From contig LRSR01007308.1 in the NCBI GenBank assembly GCA_001579985.1, positions 1 to 40,968 of the forward strand: DNA of 40,968 bases, given 5' to 3'. Of the stretch, positions 22,623-34,510 are shown piece by piece. A model generated the notes under the pieces. It was not told the origin of the DNA. It made no database searches and worked only from the letters and a program-made list of their open reading frames with translations. The position numbers were made by a program, and so were the translations under genes. Every line of letters begins with the position of its first letter. The stretch's first letter is position 1. Source of the stretch: Hypsibius dujardini. Taxonomy: Eukaryota > Tardigrada > Eutardigrada > Parachela > Hypsibiidae.

Positions 22623-24133
22623 CGTCACCCTTCTCAATCAATATATTTACCTCTCTGAACAGTTGGGGATTATCAGTTGAAATCAATTGAAATGTTTTAT
22701 TACGAGTGCAGCTTTCGTCATGTATAGTAAATGACACAAATAACATTTCTTTGATCTTATTATATATAATAAGTATCAAATTGTGCGATGTGTCAAACGC
22801 ATGGTCGGTATTTGTGATCGCAAAAAAGAGTGAAATTAAGATCGATTGTAATGGAAGGGACACACTGGCCTTGTTTGCCTATGCACGTGCATAAGGATGG
22901 CAAAAAATGTAAGTAAAACTAAAACTTTTAGTAACTAATTTCTCGGCTTCAGTTCTTTAGTTGACTAATATATTGAAACTATGTTTTAAGTTTAGTTTAA
23001 GTGGAAAACTTAAAAACACACACAGCACTGCAACTTAGAGGACCTCGTCGCCTCCCTCCTCGGTCTGATAATGCCATGTTAGAATTTAATCCGCAATCCA
23101 TCTGGTGCCATGGATGGGGTCAGTAGTTAAAGAACTTCGTTCGGGAATAATGCTTGGACATTGACCGCTTTTCTTGATTGATCAGGTAGACCGTATAGTG
23201 CGGAAGCATTTGTGATGAGACTCGATTAACAAATTATTTTGAAAGGATATTGTCAAATGAAATAAAATGACAGTAAAATCAAATCAAAATGAAGTCTATA
23301 ATAAAACACAACAATAATGCTGTTTAATTACTCTACCAAAGATTCGAACTATGCAGTCATTACTTTGCAGAGTGTCAATCCGAAATACTTGCAATCACGG
23401 AGAAGATGGTGTGGTCCAGAAGTAAGTGTGATCGAGAGAGGTTGGTACTTGGTAGTTGGGATGCAGCGTAATTTTGGAAGATGTGGCTTGCCTTGCAAGC
23501 TCAAGAACCTCTAATTAGCATATCTCTTGAATACTCTATCGCTGCTCCCTTAACCTCGAGGAGAGATGCGGCCCTTGTGGTGTAGCTCAAGAGACAGCTG
23601 TGCTAACAACCAACGAAGGACTCGTTTGAACGGAATACAAACAATGGAAGGTTTTTGCATTTCGTTACTGGACGTGTACTCACATACAGAAGTGTGGCCC
23701 ATGGGAATGCGCAGCCGTGTGAGAACGTAAAAGTTTTACTGGTGATTGCAGAGACTTTCGAGGTCGAGGTTGGGCGTGCACGGTATGATATATCATTACT
23801 TCATATTGAATTTTTCATATGAATACCTGTTTTGGAGTTTGCGACCAATCGATACAGAAAAAGAATGGTTACGCCACATACACTACTATATTAAATTTGC
23901 ATCAAGAGGCTCCATATATATATCCCTTTCTCTGCGTAATTCATTAAGTCCTCGGCACGCGAGCATCATCAAGTTGGGGTACTTTGCGCGTTATGAATAT
24001 TGCTACCTCACACAAAACCTTTCGAAACGTCATACCCCATCGCACAAGTTGCAGTATCAAATCAAGGCGTCTACGTTGACCTTTTCCTTAACCGAGAAAA
24101 ATCATGTGGCCTTGAAATGCGCTGGAAATTATA
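22623..24133. other. Intergenic 1.5 kb; no gene seen
   Basis: No exon supported. GTGTAGCTCAAGAG near 23580 followed by GTTTGAACGG near 23625 faintly resembles Pol III A and B boxes, perhaps an old SINE, but too weakly to call. Sequence near 22900–23020 is rich in ACTAAA/TTTAGT words. Confidence 0.35.
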
Positions 24134-27100
24134 ATGGCGCACTTAATTTTTTTTCAAATTATTTTCAGTTATTGCGCTTGGATAATTGACTCTGGTACTA
24201 GCGCTGCGACAATCAGAACAACAGTTCACGTTGTGGCCACGGTCGCGTACAGTGCGGAAACGGTGATGCCGGCGGTCCAGCTGGCGGCTCGGGACAGCAA
24301 CCGGCTGTACGGCCGGGATCTGTGGTTTAACCTCAGTATTTACGGAAGACGCGATCCGGGTGCTTACGGTACGGACCTGGAGATGACCATTGCGGACTAT
24401 CTGGCGGGATTTTATTATCGCGGGAAGGACACCGCTGCTTACCCGATATTTCTTCCTACAGGTATGCAAATAAATTAACAGCAATGAATAAGGACAATAA
24501 AAAATGTTAGAATAAGGGAGAGAAACCTCAGAATGGTGCCGAAAATATGCCCGGAAAACCGGATTTGTGATGGCAAAAACAAAGCTGAAGTATATAATAA
24601 TCAAATAATAATAATAATAATAATAAAACCTGTAATTAAGTTATATAATTATCATAGTAAGTACCCAAATGGCAATAAGTTATATGATAAAGCTTATTAA
24701 TTAACTTAAACAATAATCAGTTAGTAATAATAATAATAATAAATTATATAATAAAACTAAAGTTATATAATAATTATAGTTAGTACTCAAACGATGATAA
24801 GTTATATATTAATTAATTAGTTTCCAAACGGTGATGATTTTACAACAAACGTATAGTTGTTATATAGTAAGTTTAAAGTTATATTATAATCACAGTTAAT
24901 AACCAATCGATGATTTCAACAGGGGATTTTGTGGAAAATTATTGAAACCTTTGCATGAAATTTTTATTAGTCTGGCGGATCGGATTACTATATCAGATTG
25001 ACGAGTAGACCTTTTCGATCTACGGGCACTTTGAGCAACAAATATCGTAAGTCCTCTGCAACCAGAAAGGTCGCACACAGATTTCCATTTCCCTCATATT
25101 ATTTAATTATTCGATTAGTTTAAAGCACCCAAATTATTGATCATGCTAATGTGGGTTTCGCCTGGAAAATAATCTAGAAATAATATGAAAATACGTAGTC
25201 GCGTGCTGAAGAATTTGTCATTTGTAGGACACAGTGGATCAATAGCTCAGACAGCTGAACTGGGACGAGGTATTTAGATGAGCTGAGTCGTCATTGAGAA
25301 ATTTCACGAAGCAACATTGCCCTCGTACTTTAGTACCTGATTAAATAAATAACTATCTCTTTTAGAATGGAATGTCCCCATAGTGGCAAGGTGAGTCAGG
25401 GCATTGTCGTGAAGGTCGATGCCTGTCCATGTTTACCGTCTGCAGCTATAGGCGTCTGTGTCTGTGTCTGTGTCTGTGTCTGTGTCTGTGTCTGTGTCTG
25501 TGTCTGTGTCTGTGTCTGTGTCTGTGTCTGTGTTTGTGACACCTTCAATGTCTGTATTCATGCCTGTTGAGTCTGCGCTGATCTGTGCACGCATCTATAT
25601 GCATGATTATATTTGTGTCTGCCTCTATGTCGTGCATCTGTCCCGGTGCCTGTGTGATGTCTGTCAATCAATTTACTCCATTTTTAGTGCCGGGCAATTT
25701 TCCCGTCTTCGGGACAAGGTGCGCTTCCCCACCCTCGATTGTCTTCTCCCTTCCGTCCTCTCTGAGCATACAAATCTATTCCTCGAGCTGATCAGGCACT
25801 ACCGCTGGCGGAGGATATCCTTCATCTGCGATCCCAATTCCAGCAGAGACCTCTTCTTCCATGACGCCTGTATCGAATTTCCCGCAATTTTACGCGCACA
25901 AAACAGCAAACAAAACGGCACTGTCTACGAGGTATACGATGCCAGCACAATTTTGTCGTATGAAGCGAACCGACTGAGAGCTTTGGCCAGAGCCAAAAAA
26001 CAAAGTCGAGGTAAATACGAAAAAGTGTTTTTGAAGTTAATTCAAATATAATTACTGAACCTTGAAAATAGTTATCGTGATACTGGCGCATATGAATCTT
26101 GTCCGGCTAACAATGGTGCGTATGTAAGGATAGTGTCTGAAGAAGTGATCGCCTCTATATACTGTGCTATGGTAACTTTGTTTTCTACATGTAAAGGTTA
26201 CTGCTCATGGTCTGGCAATGACCACCACTAAATTTGTAAGTTAACAGTTAGCACTTACAAGGGATCAATTATCAGCGCCAGTCTCAGATGGTAAATATAA
26301 AATAAATATAATATATAAACACATTTTCTAAAAAAATCCATTCCAGTTTTTTTACCCCAATTAGCTTACAAATTAAATGCGAATCGATTGGCATCAGCCG
26401 AGATTTTTTTTAAAGAGTGGGAGGATTACGGTTGTTACGTCGTAAGTATTCCTGTTAATGCAGTCAGTGAACTGTAATAGCCGGGTTTCGTCAGTGCTTA
26501 TAGCTCTGCCCCCTCATTTCCGAATTTTATTTCGTTGATGCCAATTGATTTAAATTAAATTGTTAGTCAGTGAATGTCCAAAATTATAAAAGCAAAAGAG
26601 TTTGAGAAATCGGTGTTTATGTCTGGGACAGGAATATTCCAGTGATTTTACTACTGCTTAAATTTTTCCAAAATGAGCAGGGCATTCTCCCCGGTAAGGA
26701 ATATTTTTTAAAACCATGTTAGGGGAATATGTTCTTAAACAAAGTTTGGCCACCAGCTGAGACTGGCACTGGTAACTGATCCTGCCTGGTTAGACAAGAT
26801 CAATTGTTTCAACAATGTAGATTGATCTTGATAAATCGGCAGGTCTACATTACGTCCCTCTGGTATAACATTGACACTGTCGAACTGGGCAGACCGCACT
26901 GGCAGCGAAATGACACTCTAGATTCGGTATAGACACGCAACGAACAACTTTTTAATGATTTTACAAAATGATTAGAATTGATTTACTATCCACACAAATT
27001 TTAGGTTGCTAAATTGGCATTCGAAGCTTTGCTGGTCATCACCCTTTCTCGACCGAAAAAATCCCAACGGCTCATGGAATTTCTTTCCGCGGTGGGGAAC

Positions 27101-30100
27101 CTCTCAGCCGACTACCCGAAAAACTACACTCAGCCTGGCTTTGTCATGGCAGGAGAAGAGGTAATATTTTTAATAATACCTGAGTTTGGGCTTTTCGGTG
27201 TCACATCACATTGTTTGTTTCGAATATTGCCGTCCGTCACTCTCGCCTTTTTAGACACAACTCTACGCAATTTATGCGTATGACGCCTTTGCCACACTAG
27301 CCATGGTACGTTTGTGCCAACCTGCTGCAATAACGCAGTTCCGGATCTTAAAAGGAATTTACTCTTCTCTCCCAGTCGAATTTATTTTATTTCTGTTTGG
27401 TTTTATCGATGCATTTTCCTCAGATCTTTACAATTCCGCCAAGAAAATCGGCCTGAAACCACATCTCCCATTAACATTTTTTTCTTCTTTTTTCTTCTTT
27501 TTTTCTTCTTTTTTTCTTCTAATTGATTGTTGATTTTACTGTCTTGTTTTCTTTTTCTGCTAAAGTTTCTTATATTTGATTCAAGTTTAGTAAACTGAAC
27601 GATCAATTAGTGCGTAGTACGCCAACATAAGAAGCGCCCTCTATGTACCACCAAAGGGCAGTTTTATTTATATTAATGGGAGATGTGGTTTCTGGCCAAT
27701 TTTCTCAACGGGTTCGTGAACATCTGATGAAAATGCATCAATAACACCAAACAGAAATAAATAAATTCGACTGGAAGAGTAGAGTAAACTCCTGAGAAGA
27801 CGGGATACACTGATCGATTTCTTTTATTTTTAATTTGGGCAATCATCGACAAGACAAATCCTGCATGTGATTGTTGTATTCTGACAACTTTGGGATGGGT
27901 TATAATTTCATTATTGGACAAAAAAAACTCCTAAGCCTCATCCACTTTCTTTGAGTCATCAATTCTGCTAATTCGGGCCATTAGGCGAAGTGCAAATTAA
28001 CGCATTTTCGAGTGACTAGTACGAGATTCAATTATGACAAGCCACGCCATCTATTGGTCTGAAAGAGTTCTTTCTTTACTCAACGACCTCGAGCTCGAGT
28101 TGACCGTGGCTCGAATTTTGGTTGATCGCAGCCGGTTCTAATACATTAATAAGATTATTAAAGGGTATCCCTGAAACAACCCCTTCCACTATTGTTACCC
28201 CCGTTTCACTATAATATTCCATTGTCCCAAAATAAAAGTTAAAATTAAATAGTTTATTAACTCCAAAATATAAGACGGTAAATTCGTAAAATGCATTTCT
28301 ATCTCTGAACGACCAGACGTAACGGAAAAAGAAATATATTCTATTGAATTCGTCAGATACCATTCTATCGATCTTTGAAATAGCAAAATTTAAACGTAGC
28401 AGGCATTACATTCAGAATATAAAACAAAACCAGTTTGGCGTTTGTCATTTTAATTTTCCCTTATATTAATTTGCTTGAAATATTTTTGTACGAAAGCTTA
28501 ATTGAATGAATAATAAATTAATACAAGTTGTAATATTAGTAATGTCAATAGTGAAACGGGGTGAAGAGGGTGATTAAATCTATATAGCGGTTTCCCTTTA
28601 TTTAAAGCCTTTTTTTAAAATTCTTTTGTTTTAATATATTAATCAAATAATAATACTTACAATGATGACTGGTCTTTTCTATTTTCTCACTCCAAATACT
28701 AAACCTCGCTTTTAAAACTAACCGTTATCGAGTTATTGTCGACAAAAAAATACACCTTGTCAGCAATTAATTAAGAAATTATAAAGATTGGCAGTTGCGC
28801 CGTTTCTTCTGATGACTGGTGTTTGAAACGTTTCGCCTTTGTGAAGAGCTGTCAACATTTATAATCATTTTAAAGATAGCCAACGAGAGGACCCAAAACG
28901 GCGCCAATCTCTCAGACGGGAAGGCATTTGCTCAGTCCCTCCGCAATCGAACTTTTCCATCGATCGACGGGAGTGTCTTCAAGGTCAACAGCAATGGCGA
29001 CCGCGACAGCATTTACGCCATACTGGCCATGACATCAGACCTGGGAGATATGGAGGTACAACGAGTCCTCCTCTTTAACTGTTTTCTTTCCACAGAAATT
29101 AATCCGCAAAATATGCTCTTCCTCTCGCAGCAAATTTTGCTTTACAATGCTTGGGACGACCGGCTAAGGCGGCCGGAAAATTCTTCTGACTGGACGAGAA
29201 ACAACGCCGTGCCAGTAGACCAATTGCTCTTTTGTGAGTTCTACCGAAGCGACGGACAGTGCGAAACACGTAAGCAAAAGGAACGCTCTACCATCAGACG
29301 AAACAAGCAACAATATCACAAATACTTTGTTGATTATTAAACGAGATGTCAGTACGAACATGTATTTTGTGAGCAAAGTCATAAAAACTGATGGTCCTCT
29401 ACGCTAAAACGATTTACGAATATTAGCTCAACCGTATTCTGTTCAATTTGTACAGCAGACGCCATTTACGGAAGCAAGCTCTCTTTTGATCACGAATGAA
29501 CAAGGGATGACTAATTTCTGACACTATATTCTGTACTATAATACATTTTGTTTTATTAATGTGTTTCAATTTAAAATAAAACATTAAGTAAAGTATATCC
29601 ACTGATTATGATTACTTTATTAAAAAATTACTTTATATAAAATACAATCCACATTGCTAGTATTTAAAAAAAAATTTAGAAAAACTATTTTATTATTTAC
29701 AGCCAAGTTAGCAATTTTATCTTTATATGCTATTAAATATTGCTTTCCACCATATTGTTGTGGCATTAAATAAAAATATTTTTTACGAAAAATCAGCAGC
29801 ACTTTTAGAGCCAAGCATAATGTCTTTTAGTTATATGTAAACGACTCTAACTGATATCGTGCAGTTGCAGCCGATTTCCAAAGAATAAAAACGCGCGAGT
29901 GATTGTTTGCAAATGTCACGTAATTTTATGTTATTTTGGTTGTACTTTTTATGGGATTTTAGAAAATAATAAAATAATAAAATACTCTCCAATTAAGTAA
30001 CACATAGCTGAAATTTATTTGGGGTGATTTGTGTGGGCAGAATTTCCTCTGACCCAAATCACAGCGGTGACGGGGGCCTTGACGGCAGCGTTGGTCTTCG

Positions 30101-30376
30101 CTACTCTTGCTGCCATTTTCCGCGTCAGGTACATGCATCGTCGGTCTATGTTTGAGCCGGTGGGTCGCTTATCATAGTACGGCTTGTTAGATTAATTATT
30201 CCCGCCGCAGGTATCTCTACATTCAACGAAAAAAATGTTATTCATCGCTCTGGTGGGCCGTGGAGCATGACCTGCTGAAGCTCCATCACCGGGAATTGGA
30301 CCAGGGATCGCTCATTATTTCCTTCTACTTTAATCGCTCAACCAACACACGATCCGGACTTTTACGCATAATTTAA
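24134..30376 (+). CDS. ANF-receptor (natriuretic-peptide-receptor-like) single-pass protein lacking kinase and cyclase domains
   Basis: Thirteen exons fit in phase: 24134–24461, 25228–25269, 25366–25390, 25688–26010, 26072–26115, 26197–26235, 26843–26926, 27005–27160, 27255–27305, 28876–29055, 29131–29269, 30041–30128, 30211–30376 (stop TAA), 554 residues. A signal peptide (MAHLIFFQIIFSYCAW) leads into the extracellular ligand-binding fold of receptor guanylate cyclases: AETVMPAVQLAARDSN, GHSGSIAQTAEL, EWNVPIVAS, FPTLDCLLPS, YRWRRISFICD, MTTTKFVYI, YDAFATLAM and a final LFCEFYRSDGQC. One TM helix spans about 477–497. The 57-residue tail starts RYLYIQRKKCYSSLWW, like the juxtamembrane part of receptor cyclases, then stops before any kinase-homology or cyclase domain. 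That is the layout of a clearance (NPR-C-type) or decoy receptor. Intron 29056–29130 is 75 nt and in frame, so it could be retained. Very small exons (25, 39, 42, 44 nt) are notable. Confidence 0.88.
24604..24627. repeat. (TAA)n microsatellite
   Basis: Short run of TAA/AAT triplets in the first intron of the ANF-receptor gene; a second run lies near 24725–24745. Confidence 0.8.
25453..25532. repeat. (TGTGTC)n microsatellite in an ANF-receptor intron
   Basis: About thirteen near-perfect TGTGTC units lie inside the intron 25391–25687. Same unit as at the start of the window. The frames through it are artefacts. Confidence 0.95.
26371..26562 (+). repeat. Dispersed about 200-bp repeat, copy 2 (inverted ends)
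   Basis: Second copy of the repeat at 12183–12382, same strand, in the intron 26236–26842. Its ends pair (AAATTAAATGCGAATCGATT with ATTGATTTAAATTAAATT around GGCATCA/TGATGCC), as expected of a MITE. Similarity to the other copy continues weakly to about 26690. Confidence 0.75.
27345..27797. repeat. Foldback element with about 135-bp arms in an ANF-receptor intron
   Basis: Left arm (about 27350–27485) and right arm (about 27665–27795) are reverse complements at roughly 85%. Examples: CCACATCTCCCATTAA against TTAATGGGAGATGTGG, and CCCAGTCGAATTTATT against AATAAATTCGACTGG. The loop has a TTTTCTTC tract. The element makes up a large part of the 1570-bp intron 27306–28875. Confidence 0.75.
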
Positions 30377-30395
30377 GGACGAAATGGCAATTCCA

Positions 30396-30401
30396 AATAA
30401 A
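30396..30401 (+). terminator. Polyadenylation signal AATAAA of the ANF-receptor gene
   Basis: AATAAA occurs 20 bases after the stop codon at 30376 and before the convergent GPCR gene, whose stop is at 30559. This implies a very short 3' UTR. Confidence 0.5.
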
Positions 30402-30558
30402 AAGCACCAATCCGGTAGGGAACGGGAAAAATGACATATAATTTGCTTAACAATAATTGCGTAATAATTCACCGGACTCTACGACTGAAGCTTCATGTGC
30501 ATTGAAAGCCTTTTGATTGTTTGAAGAATTTGGAATTACTAAAGTTGATCGTCATCCA

Positions 30559-32936
30559 TCACATGACGGTATTCCCATAAGCAGTCTCGTTGGCTACTGA
30601 TGTTGATCCCTTTAGACCGGTCTCTTCGTTGGCAATCGGCCAGGGAAGAGAGGCAACTTGGGGATTGGTTTTTCGGGTGGAACTGCGGTTTAACACGAAA
30701 AGCATCCCATGCCGATAATCCTTGTTGGTTGTGGCATAAATTATCTGAAAAGAAATATAATTACCGGAAATGACAAAGAAATACAAAGTTGATGACGTAT
30801 AAGGTACAAATATGTAGTACTACAGATTAAAATTTCAGTAGATTAAAAATAATTGGTGTTGTTATTTAAGGGGCAAAATACGACAAATAAACAATAACAT
30901 TTGTGAGCTAATTTCGATTAAAACTAGACTTAAAATTTAGTTACTGAAAAAAACTAAACTATAAAAATCTGAAGTAATTATTTTTTAGTTGAGTGAAAAA
31001 ATTAAGTTATGTTTTTGCCACTCTTATTTTAATTTACCGCATTTGCTCCGGCACCCATAAACAACGCCCATCTCGCATAAAAGTACGTCGCCGGATAGAT
31101 GAAATAAATTGACGGGAACGCCGCTGTCAGAATGGGCTGGGGAAGATAGGTCAAGCAGTACCAGATAAAACTGGCGAAGAGCATCTTCGCCAAGGTCAAA
31201 CGCCGCTGCATGGAGCTGGAAAGTTTTGCTCCTCCCGCGTCGTATCGTGATATCCCAACCCGCACAAAAATAGCACAGTACGATAGACCCACCACTGTCA
31301 TCGGTAAATAAACCCCCACGATGGCGTGAGTGTCCCGGAATATGGGGTTGCCATTTTGATTGTAGAGACACCCGCCAAACGGAGCAGTCTCAGTGTAGGT
31401 CGGAACTGAACTTCCTGCAAGCATTCACGACTAACTGTCACTTGATATTGACAATGAAATTTAAAACCTAAATTTTGGGCGATTTTATAAAGTTACTGCA
31501 TGCTGACTCCGCGCGTCAGGAAGAGTAGAAGTTTGCCAGTTTCATTGAACGGAAAGCAATGTCCTTCATTATTTAGGTTTATTAAGTTTTTGCATAAATT
31601 ATTATTCTTCAAACTCCAATTTTCAAATTAACGTTCAGTAAATTTTGCTATTTTTCCAAATACGATTTGTGCCTGGATACCAACAAAACTGTGTTTAACG
31701 ACTATTGTGTCTGTATTTATTTGACTGACCCCTCCCTCATTACATGCAGATGGACAATTTTGTTGGAACTACACATATCAGATGTTTATCATAGAATAAT
31801 TATTTAGTGAACTACCTCAGATGTCTTTTAGAAAACAATAATTCGTCAGCCATTTGTCTGAAAATGAAATTCAATTGCATGCAAATCTTTACGAGTTTTT
31901 ATCACATTGCCGTTTTTTCCAGAAACCCATAAAAATACCACAATTGATTGATTTTACGAAATGCGTCTCAATTTATTGATCTATACACGCATGTAATTAT
32001 GGAGATCCCCTAGCGTTTGGAAGTATAGAGAAGTCAACTTGTCTGACCAGTCAATTCCCTACAAGAACTATGCATGTTTGACGTACAAATGTATGCAATG
32101 TAGAATACCAGCAAAATATCGTTTACCCATTAGGGTATTTTTTTTATGTTTAAACTATTTTTCCTGTGTTAAAACTATTAAACTAATACATTTTTTATTG
32201 GTTTTAATATTTTTAGTATTTTAATGTTTAAACTATTTTTGTACAGACAAAGGTTGCACAGTTTCATTATACTCTAGCCCGATTATTGTAAAATTAATTT
32301 CCTCCTCATACAATTACGCACTGAGATGGCTATAAACATGTATATGAATCACCATGCATAAAATAACACTGCGCTACCTGCTGGGCTGAGGTTCAATATC
32401 AGCGGTATAAAATATCCCAAAAAAATGAAAGCAAACGTGGCTTTTGTGGAGGAAACATAGTGATACTCGTGCGGCAGCACAATCGCCACAAAACGATTCA
32501 ACGCCAGAAAGCATTCTTGCCAAGTGAGGCTTTGCAATATAAAATAAAAGTAATACGCCCAGTTGCAGTTATTGTCCGGCAGGTAGCAGTAATAGTGACA
32601 GCTCAAGGCCACCAGGCTAATAGGATAAACTGTCGCACTGAGGAGGAGATTGACCAGCACAAAGTTTGCTACCAAAATACTGCCGCGATGACGCAGCGGC
32701 GGGTAGGTGAAAATGGCGGCCAGACAGAGGATGTTAAAGAGGGTCCCGATCAAGCAGATTGCCCCTCCGATCACCAGATAGAGAATGAAAATGGGATGGT
32801 ATAGCTCAAAGTAGGCGAAAATGAGGCGGAGCGTGTCGTTGCGCGACAGGACGTCGAGTTCGATCGAGAGATTGCGATTCACGTGTGGATGTTTCAACCA
32901 ATCAAGCAGCTGAGCGGTCAGGTTACTTTGGTTCAT
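30559..32936 (-). CDS. Rhodopsin-family GPCR, melatonin/Tre1/moody-like group (copy 1)
   Basis: Three exons on the minus strand: 32936–32378, 31414–31038, 30744–30559, 373 residues. The N-terminus has four N-glycosylation sites (N2, N5, N22, N33) before seven predicted helices. TM1 has GTLFN (N68). TM2 has NFVLVN, with Asn96 where most receptors have the sodium-binding Asp. TM3 ends LALNRFVAI (147–149 NRF in place of DRY). TM6 has WYCLTYLPQP. TM7 has GANAIIYATTN, with NAxxY in place of NPxxY. Cys124 at the top of TM3 can pair with the ECL2 Cys in FGGCLYN. NRY-type and NAxxY changes are known in melatonin-receptor-like GPCRs, so that group is the best guess; the ligand is unknown. The last intron interrupts TM7 at NA|IIY, the same place as in copy 2. 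It converges with the ANF-receptor gene. Confidence 0.88.
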
Positions 32937-33616
32937 GCTTCAAAATGTATTTCTCAATTTTCACATATAATAAAACGCATATCACGAAAATTCATCAGTC
33001 AAGCGATATAGTGTCTAGAATTGACTGAAAAATAATGTATGCGTAGAAAGGGGCGTCTGTGAGTAAAAATGTACAGATACGAGATGGAGAAGCCAACGTT
33101 TGAAGCAAATTTTGTCGCACAGGAAACCTCTCGTGGATTATACTGCTAACATGTATGTATCCTTTCGCTATCCAGCGCCCCGCCGCTGCAGGATCAATGG
33201 CGCGAGTATAATATAATGCTGGGTTTGAAGAGGAGAGAATTTGTCGCTGCTGTTGATAGAAGCTGTCGCGTAGTTATGACAGGGAAAACAAATAAACTAT
33301 ACTTTTGCCTGTAGATATCGCAGCTCATTGAACCGGGAGAAAAGAGAAGAGCTACTCCGTATGATCTTCTATCTGGCAGCTGCACGCACGAGCCGCTCTT
33401 CATGCTTCCGTATAACGACGGTACATATATAATGTACATGTATGTGGTGAGGGGCAGGGATCATCCCTCTCCCTGACCTTGATTTAGGGGTTTAATTTAC
33501 GCGCGCGCGAGAGGATTGATTCGATGGGGCTGCTTGCGTGCGTCCGCCCTGTTATTTTTTGGGTTGTGCGATTACTACGTACACATAATGCAGTAAGGGT
33601 ACTCAAAGCGGTTACA

Positions 33617-33767
33617 GTGACATTGATAACTCGGTCCACAAAGAATCCGATTGAGAACAATGGGAGATGTATGTGGACCGAGTTGTGACCTGCACACTGT
33701 CGATTATGGACATGTGTGTCTACTATTATGCTTTTATGACTTTTTTATAGCGTGGACCGAGTTGTCA
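33617..33767. repeat. Inverted and direct copies of GTGGACCGAGTTGT
   Basis: AACTCGGTCCAC near 33629 is the complement of GTGGACCGAGTTGT, which appears twice, at 33674 and 33752. The flanks TGACA/TGTCA also pair. It could be a small foldback element or a repeated binding site. Confidence 0.5.
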
Positions 33768-34220
33768 CTACCCCGTGCTCAGGCGGTGACATCTCAGTCT
33801 ACACTGACATTTTTATCTTATAAATTCCCATTTATATGAGATCTATTTAGAAATCGAGCGGAGAAATGTTTCCGACACAAAAAAGTACGGATATATTTTT
33901 TTTAATGCTGGGAAAAAGACAATAAATATGGTCGGTCATCTGAAAAACTCCTGTCTCTATGATTTCTGAATAAAACCCCTCATTTTACATACGATATTTA
34001 ATACTTACGTATATATATATTATCCATGCGAATCTTATTACGTCAAGTTCAAAATTTCGAGCGTTCAAATGTTTTGAATTTCGAGCGCTTCGATAATTAC
34101 TTGTGAGTTGGAGTAGAGAAAATAAAAGACTACGTGGTAATTGATTAGCATATCAATTAGCACGTCTATGTCAGACTACCATAAATTTGGGCCAAGTTGG
34201 TCAAGCGACCTTCAAAGCTC

Positions 34221-34510
34221 GAATTTTGGCAGCGTTTATTTCGCTATTTCAAACTCGGTAACCTCTATGGTTTTGAAGATAACCGAGAAAAACGTCCAAG
34301 GAGCTCCTTCTCTCGGTTATCTGCTAGTTAATTGTTATACATCTTTCTTCTGATTGGTCCGTATGAATTGGGATTAGTGAAGGAGAGGAGACAGAGCCAG
34401 ATGTAAACCAGGGGCATGTCCTCGTATTGTCGTGGCAAGGGCGTGCAAAACTCGGGAGATTAGCGAGTTTGAAATGGTGAAATAAACGCTGCAAATTAAT
34501 TTCGCTTTGT
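34221..34510. repeat. Foldback with about 40–50-bp arms
   Basis: GCAGCGTTTATTTCGCTATT followed by TCAAACTCG (from about 34229) pairs with CGAGTTTGAAATGGTGAAAT followed by AAACGCTGC (34464–34492). Two central mismatches are visible. Confidence 0.6.

Noticed and set aside
25228-25269. TAGCTCAGACAGC, which looks like a Pol III A box (SINE or tRNA)
   Set aside because: It is a coding exon: GT–AG flanked, phase-correct, and its peptide GHSGSIAQTAEL joins straight to the WNVPIVA exon of the ANF receptor.
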